A DNA stretch of 13,341 bases from Martensiomyces pterosporus (Eukaryota; Kickxellomycota; Kickxellomycetes; Kickxellales; Kickxellaceae): the NCBI GenBank assembly GCA_025201845.1, contig MU604061.1:1-13341 (forward strand), given 5' to 3'. This document shows positions 9,594-13,341 of this stretch, one piece after another. Within the stretch, counting starts at the first letter, position 1. Each line of letters starts with the position of its first letter. A program made the translations under genes and the position numbers. Below the pieces are notes generated by a model that saw only the letters and a program-made list of their open reading frames with translations, searched no databases and was not told the origin of the DNA.

Positions 9594-10517
9594 TCACTTT
9601 TCCAAGATGCCGCTCAGGAGCTTGGCCACATCGCGCGAGTCAAAGTTGTGCGGATCGCTAAAGCTATCGGCGACGCGGACCAAGTTATGCTTCAGCTCGC
9701 CATAACGGTAAACAAGCAGGATGGGGAGCACCTCCGCATCGGTGAACCCACACTCCTCAGCCTGCACGCGCAGGAAGACGGCCTGTGGGTATTTCCCACA
9801 CTCCTGGCGGATAAATGATTCGAGCCGCCGGGAAGCCGCTACATCATCATCGACCAGCAAGGCAAGGACGAATGATCCCGAGTCTGCCCGCTGCTCAACT
9901 ATGTCCACGTACTCGTCGGGCGAAGCTTCCTTGAGGCTTCCCAGACCGCTCCTACAAAATGGGCAAACAGGTGCGAGGTGTGGGCTGCAGATGTCAGCGC
10001 AGACAGGGTGTGCAGGTGCTCTTCCTCCTTCAGCTGGAGACGGGGCTTATAAACCTCACCTTTCGGCTGCTCGGCTCAGCTCAGCCATACGCCGCCTCCT
10101 GTACTCGTCAAAGAAGTGCGCCTCATCATCCAAATCAGCGTCCTCGTCTTCCTCGTCTTCCTGGTCCTCCTTGGCCCACATGGTCTTGTCGCCAATGTCG
10201 TTGATGCTGCGCTGAGCAGCGGCCGAGTGCTCTGCCCTTGCAGCTGCAAGCTCTTTGCTGCGACGCTGCTGTTCTTGCATGCGGCTGTGGCGGTAGTCGG
10301 CAATGACGCCCTTGGCGCCTGTCTGTGGGCCATCGTGGGTGCTGGGCATTGGCGGCACAGCGTGGCCCATCCCGTCCGAGCCATCATCTGCATGGCTGTC
10401 GCCATCTTCTTGGAGGTCGCCGTTCTCTGCAGCTCGGGAGCGCTCGAAAGCGTCCTCGTCGGTAGCTGCACCGCCCAGCTGCTGCCCGTTCAGTATCTGC
10501 TGCTCGATATTCGACAT
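9594..10517 (-). CDS. Phosducin-like protein (PhLP, group I-like), two exons
   Basis: Exons 10517-10060 and 9951-9594 (minus strand) encode 271 aa. Splicing at GAAAG|GTGAGG and TTTTGTAG|G restores an Arg codon and yields SGLGSLKEASPDEYVDIVEQ, which leads into the phosducin thioredoxin-like domain. Residues 63-75 (GPQTGAKGVIADY) are the conserved N-terminal helix motif of phosducins. An acidic stretch (118-133) precedes FFDEYRRRRMAEL (135-147), matching the family's second conserved helix. Residues 168-260 form the thioredoxin fold (SRRLESFIRQECGKYP, LPILLVYRYGELKHNLVRVAD) without a CxxC redox motif, as is normal for phosducins. PhLPs act in the cytosol with the CCT chaperonin to assemble G-protein beta-gamma dimers. 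The Gly-Pro-Gln-Thr-Gly motif favours group I (PhLP1, fungal BDM-1/PhnA) over group II. It is divergent from PDX1. Confidence 0.9.
9952..10059 (-). other. Intron of the phosducin-like gene (108 bp, phase 2)
   Basis: On the minus strand the donor is AG|GTGAGG at 10059 and the acceptor TTTTGTAG ending at 9952. A branch-like CTGAC lies in CGCTGACATC. Removing it joins the acidic N-terminal half to the thioredoxin-like half in frame, while reading through hits a TGA two bases into the intron. Confidence 0.88.
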
Positions 10518-10878
10518 GCCCAGAGGTTTGTTTACGAAAGGGTGATAACAACAATGAGCGGCAGCCTCTCTCTGTGCTGCTGCTGCCTGGCATAATCAGC
10601 AGCATTCAGGCAGTGCCGAGGGATGTGCGTGTTGTGGGATGGGGGGTTTTGGCAGCCCGCCTGCGCCCCTTCCGAACCTCATTGTCTCTGTTGTGATTCA
10701 CATTCGCTACCTCCCACATACTACCAGCGAGCAATTCCCCACCTGTTTACTTCTCGCAAGCCAGGCTGGCACGCGTTCTGGCTGGCTGGGATTACTCCCT
10801 CCCTCCCTCCCTTCCACCCTGCAAATCATACCGCCGCTGCCGGGCGAATGCTGCGGTTTCCATCTATTGTCCCTTGTT

Positions 10879-10885
10879 TGACTCA
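10879..10885. promoter_or_regulatory. Gcn4/CPC1-type site TGACTCA upstream of PDX1
   Basis: A perfect TGACTCA, the core of general amino-acid-control bZIP sites in fungi. Yeast SNZ1, a PDX1 homologue, responds to starvation, so control by a Gcn4-like factor is plausible. The site is about 650 bases from the PDX1 ATG and about 360 from the phosducin-like ATG, so its target is uncertain. Confidence 0.35.
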
Positions 10886-11360
10886 CAGGCGCGCCCTCTT
10901 GGCCTCTGGGAAAACCCGCTTACTAATGCTGAATCACTTGCTTCTCCCCTGGTACAATGCCAGCAGCACACATGAATGCTTGTTCACTTGATTCCACTCT
11001 GCCAGAAAAAAACTGGACACGCGCAGCTGCAAGGGAGACGGTATTTCAACCCGGTGAACATAGGAAGCAGCGCTCGACGCTCACGGTGCGGCTTTCCCAC
11101 CCAGCCACGCGCGCACAGGCGAGCTGATTACTGCAATAAGCCCATGATTACTCACTTCCTCGCCCTCTGAGACCCGCCCCGCTTCCTCCTCCTTGGCCCA
11201 GGCGTGGATCGAAGAGGGCAGACCCCCTGACCCTCCTTCACAGCAAGGGCGAGTTGGGAAAATTTTGTTATCAACGCTCTCCCGCTGCTCCCGCTCGCTC
11301 TCACTCCCCGCTCTGCCCGTCAGCGGCTGTGCTAAATCGCGCGGGATTGGCTCGATTAAC

Positions 11361-11368
11361 TATAAAAG
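11361..11368 (+). promoter_or_regulatory. TATA box of PDX1
   Basis: TATAAAAG lies 171 bases before the PDX1 ATG, with an inverted CCAAT box (11346-11350) just upstream. Transcription would begin near 11390-11400, giving a leader of about 135 bases, CT-rich and free of upstream ATGs. Confidence 0.75.
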
Positions 11369-11531
11369 CCGGGCTTGGCCTCTCGGCGGGCGGGGCAAAC
11401 ACTAGACTCACAATCACGCCGCGCGCGCTCTCTCTCTTTCTCCTTTCTCCTTCACAAACCTTGTCAGTTATTTTGCTCTTCCTGCTTGTTTCTGAGCTTC
11501 TTCTTGCCCCTGCACACCACTGAATATAATA

Positions 11532-12976
11532 ATGTCTGACTTCAAGACCGCCACCAACCTCACCAGCTCTGCCAACGAGGTCGCCGACAACACCGACTCG
11601 TTCAAGGTCAAGACTGGTCTCGCTCAGATGCTCAAGGTAAATACCAGCACATGCGATCCACCCACCTTGCTGCTCGTAGGCAAATGCCGCGAGAGCGAGC
11701 ACAGATCACTCACAACGCACTGCTATGCGACCTCTTGTCTGTGTGTAGGGCGGTGTCATCATGGACGTCGTCAACGCTGAGCAGGCCCGCATTGCCGAGG
11801 AGGCCGGTGCTTGCGCCGTCATGGCCCTCGAGCGCGTCCCCGCCGATATCCGCAAGGACGGCGGTGTTGCCCGTATGTCTGACCCCCAGATGATCAAGGA
11901 GATCATTGAGGCGGTCACCATCCCCGTCATGGCCAAGGTCCGCATTGGACACTTTGTCGAGGCTCAGGTAAGTTTGCAATCAATGTGCACGCACGATTTA
12001 CTGCCCTGATCTTTTTTTTGCCGCGGCCATTATTCTATTTTGTTCATTGCTTGCAATAAGCGCTCCGGGGTCTTTCGCTGGCAATCAGCGCTGAGGAAAA
12101 GGGCCGGTGGGAAAAAAGCAGCGCGCAATGAATCGTCGCCGTCGATCCACATCGCTCTTGCACGCTCGTCTTTTATAGCCAGTGCCCAGGAGGCAGGTAG
12201 TCTGCATGGATTTAGGTCGCTCTGTGCAACGCTGCTATACCCTGCCGGTTCAGCCAGCCAGCAGCCCCAGACCCCTCCTCCTTATGCACCCAGCCGTGAT
12301 CCGCATCAACTGATCCTAACACTCGTGGGCCCGTTGGTCCTTTGCCGCCATTCTGATTTGCTAGATCATCGAGGCTATCGGCGTTGACTACATCGACGAG
12401 AGCGAGGTCCTCACTCCCGCCGACGACACGTACCACGTTGACAAGCACGACTTCAAGATTCCCTTCGTCTGCGGTGCCCGCAACCTCGGCGAGGCTCTCC
12501 GCCGCATCTCCGAGGGTGCTGCCATGATCCGCACCAAGGGCGAGGCCGGCACCGGTGATGTTGTCCAGGCTGTCAAGCACATGCGCACCATGAACAACCA
12601 GATCCGCCACGCCGCCTCCCTCGACAAGATGGAGCTCTACAACTACGCCAAGGAGCTCGGCGTCTCCGTCGACCTCCTCAAGGTCGTTGTCGAGCTCGGC
12701 CGTCTCCCCGTGGTCAACTTCGCCGCCGGCGGTGTTGCCACCCCTGCCGATGCCGCCCTTATGATGCAGCTTGGGTGCGACGGTGTCTTTGTTGGGTCGG
12801 GCATCTTCAAGAGCGGAAACCCCGCCAAGCGCGCCCGCGCCATTGTCAAGGCCGTCACCCACTACAACGACCCCAAGGTTTTGGCCGAGATCTCCGAGAA
12901 CCTGGGCGAGGCTATGGTTGGAATCAACTGCGACTCGCTTGCAGAGAACGAGCGGCTCGAGAAGCGCGGATGGTAA
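11532..12976 (+). CDS. PDX1: Pyridoxal 5'-phosphate synthase subunit PDX1/SNZ, three exons
   Basis: Exons 11532-11636, 11749-11967 and 12365-12976 encode 311 aa, a normal PDX1 length. All joins fall between codons and give unbroken family sequence. The enzyme builds pyridoxal 5'-phosphate from ribose 5-phosphate, glyceraldehyde 3-phosphate and ammonia in a (beta/alpha)8 barrel. Visible landmarks: GGVIMDVVN with active-site D41, [29 protein letters not shown] with K98 (the lysine that binds ribose 5-phosphate), [25 protein letters not shown] with K166 (the second lysine), [20 protein letters not shown] (phosphate-binding region) and the usual end RLEKRGW. Codons are strongly C-ending as in GAPDH, implying high expression. 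Its glutaminase partner (PDX2/SNO), often next to SNZ in yeasts, is not in this window. Confidence 0.97.
11637..11748 (+). other. PDX1 intron 1 (112 bp, phase 0)
   Basis: Donor CTCAAG|GTAAAT and acceptor GTGTGTAG|GGCGGTGTC. Removal joins LAQMLK to GGVIMDVVN, a conserved PDX1 stretch. Confidence 0.93.
11968..12364 (+). other. PDX1 intron 2 (397 bp, phase 0)
   Basis: Donor GCTCAG|GTAAGT and acceptor TTGCTAG|ATCATC join HFVEAQ to IIEAIGVDY, as in all PDX1 proteins. The branch site is probably TGATCCTAAC (12311-12320), 45 bases before the acceptor. The intron is about 3.5 times longer than intron 1 and contains no recognisable RNA or protein gene. Confidence 0.93.
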
Positions 12977-13202
12977 ATTTGTCTAGCTTGTTTTGTTAGC
13001 TATACTGCTTGCTGCCGCCATTCCATGCTTCTTAATTACTAGTACCCTTATTATCCCGAAGCCATTGTCAGCGTAGGGCAACAGGGCTATGTAGGCACTG
13101 ATGGTATTGAAATAGGCGTGGCTGGGCCATTTGGCGAATATAGAGCAAGACGGAATGTCGGTTAACAGAGCGAGTAAAAAAAAGATAGAAAAAGAAACGT
13201 GC
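12977..13202. other. Convergent intergenic space after PDX1
   Basis: These 226 bases hold the 3' ends of PDX1 and of the minus-strand gene that runs off the right edge. An A-rich stretch lies near 13176-13197. No AATAAA is seen on the plus strand. Confidence 0.5.
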
Positions 13203-13341
13203 TTAGGCACTGGCAGCGGTCGCAGGCGCAGGTGCAGGTGCAGCTGCTTCCACATGCTGCTTCTCGAGATCAGGGCTGGGTGTTTTGGCTTCATCGCTTG
13301 CTGGCTGGCTCTCCACAGCACGAGTCGTCTCAGCAACAGCA
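13203..13341 (-). CDS. C-terminal tail of an unidentified minus-strand gene, cut by window edge
   Basis: On the minus strand an open frame enters from beyond the right edge (first full codon 13340-13338) and stops at TAA (13205-13203), giving 45 visible residues. The tail is acidic and polar (AVAETTRAVESQPASDEAK, then TPSPDLEKQHVE) and ends in an Ala/Pro run (AAAPAPAPATAASA). Such tails are common in disordered C-termini of fungal proteins and name no family. Support is the protein-like composition and the convergent layout with PDX1; there is no domain to prove it. The Ala/Pro run comes from an imperfect GCAGGT/GCAGGC repeat. Confidence 0.45.
   Translation of the reverse strand, partial: AVAETTRAVESQPASDEAKTPSPDLEKQHVEAAAPAPAPATAASA

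Larger units (their letters stand above)
10518..11531. promoter_or_regulatory. Divergent control region between the phosducin-like gene and PDX1
   Basis: About 1 kb with no supportable gene. It holds an MluI-type box ACGCGT (10771-10776), a CTCC repeat (about 10796-10813), a perfect TGACTCA (10879-10885), an inverted CCAAT box (ATTGG, 11346-11350), a TATA box (TATAAAAG, 11361-11368) and a CT-rich leader (about 11423-11455) before the PDX1 ATG. The phosducin-like gene shows no clear TATA box on its side. Confidence 0.55.

Noticed and set aside
12212..12862. A 216-codon frame antisense to PDX1 exon 3
   Set aside because: Same codon-bias shadow effect as at GAPDH; it also runs across the PDX1 intron boundary.
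12983..13336. A 117-codon minus-strand frame overlapping the right-edge tail in another frame
   Set aside because: Its composition (His/Leu/Arg runs, then a hydrophobic stretch over the A/T-rich spacer) looks like noise, and it conflicts with the more protein-like Ala/Pro-tailed frame.

Overview
The window is nuclear DNA from a fungus. It carries ordinary eukaryotic genes: some split by short GT-AG introns, no operons, standard genetic code, TATA boxes placed upstream of two strongly codon-biased genes. The set is a SUV39/Clr4-type H3K9 methyltransferase, an Hrp1-like RNA-binding protein, a SAGA Hfi1/Ada1 subunit, an intronless cytosolic GAPDH, a phosducin-like protein and a PDX1/SNZ vitamin B6 synthase. 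PDX1 excludes animals and Hfi1/Hrp1 resemble fungal proteins. Low intron density combined with long, C-ending-codon-biased genes would fit an early-diverging lineage such as Kickxellomycotina, but that placement is inference only.

Layout. 1-965 (-): 5' two thirds of an H3K9 methyltransferase, cut by the left edge inside its SET domain. 966-1467: divergent promoter. 1468-3786 (+): two-RRM hnRNP/Hrp1-type gene with a 693-bp intron. 3948-5387 (-): SAGA subunit Hfi1/Ada1, convergent with the RRM gene. 5388-7166: about 1.8 kb with no gene I can support. 7167-8612 (+): GAPDH with a canonical TATA box, a probable 5'-UTR intron and an uninterrupted CDS. 8613-9593: about 1 kb with no supportable gene, holding a short perfect hairpin behind GAPDH. 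9594-10517 (-): phosducin-like protein, two exons. 10518-11531: divergent control region with a TGACTCA site, an inverted CCAAT box and a TATA box. 11532-12976 (+): PDX1, three exons. 13203-13341 (-): likely C-terminal tail of a further gene running off the right edge.

The genes do not form a pathway. Three act in nuclear gene expression (heterochromatin, mRNA 3'-end processing/export, SAGA coactivation), one in glycolysis, one in G-protein beta-gamma or chaperonin-assisted folding, one in cofactor synthesis. I found no sign of a mobile element, CRISPR array, secondary-metabolite cluster or other obviously new system. The items most worth checking are a possible poison exon or internal promoter in the RRM-gene intron, the low-complexity and PY-type C-terminus of that protein, an unusual cysteine beside the catalytic histidine of GAPDH, the shared branch-site sequence in GAPDH and PDX1 introns, and the GAPDH 3' hairpin.
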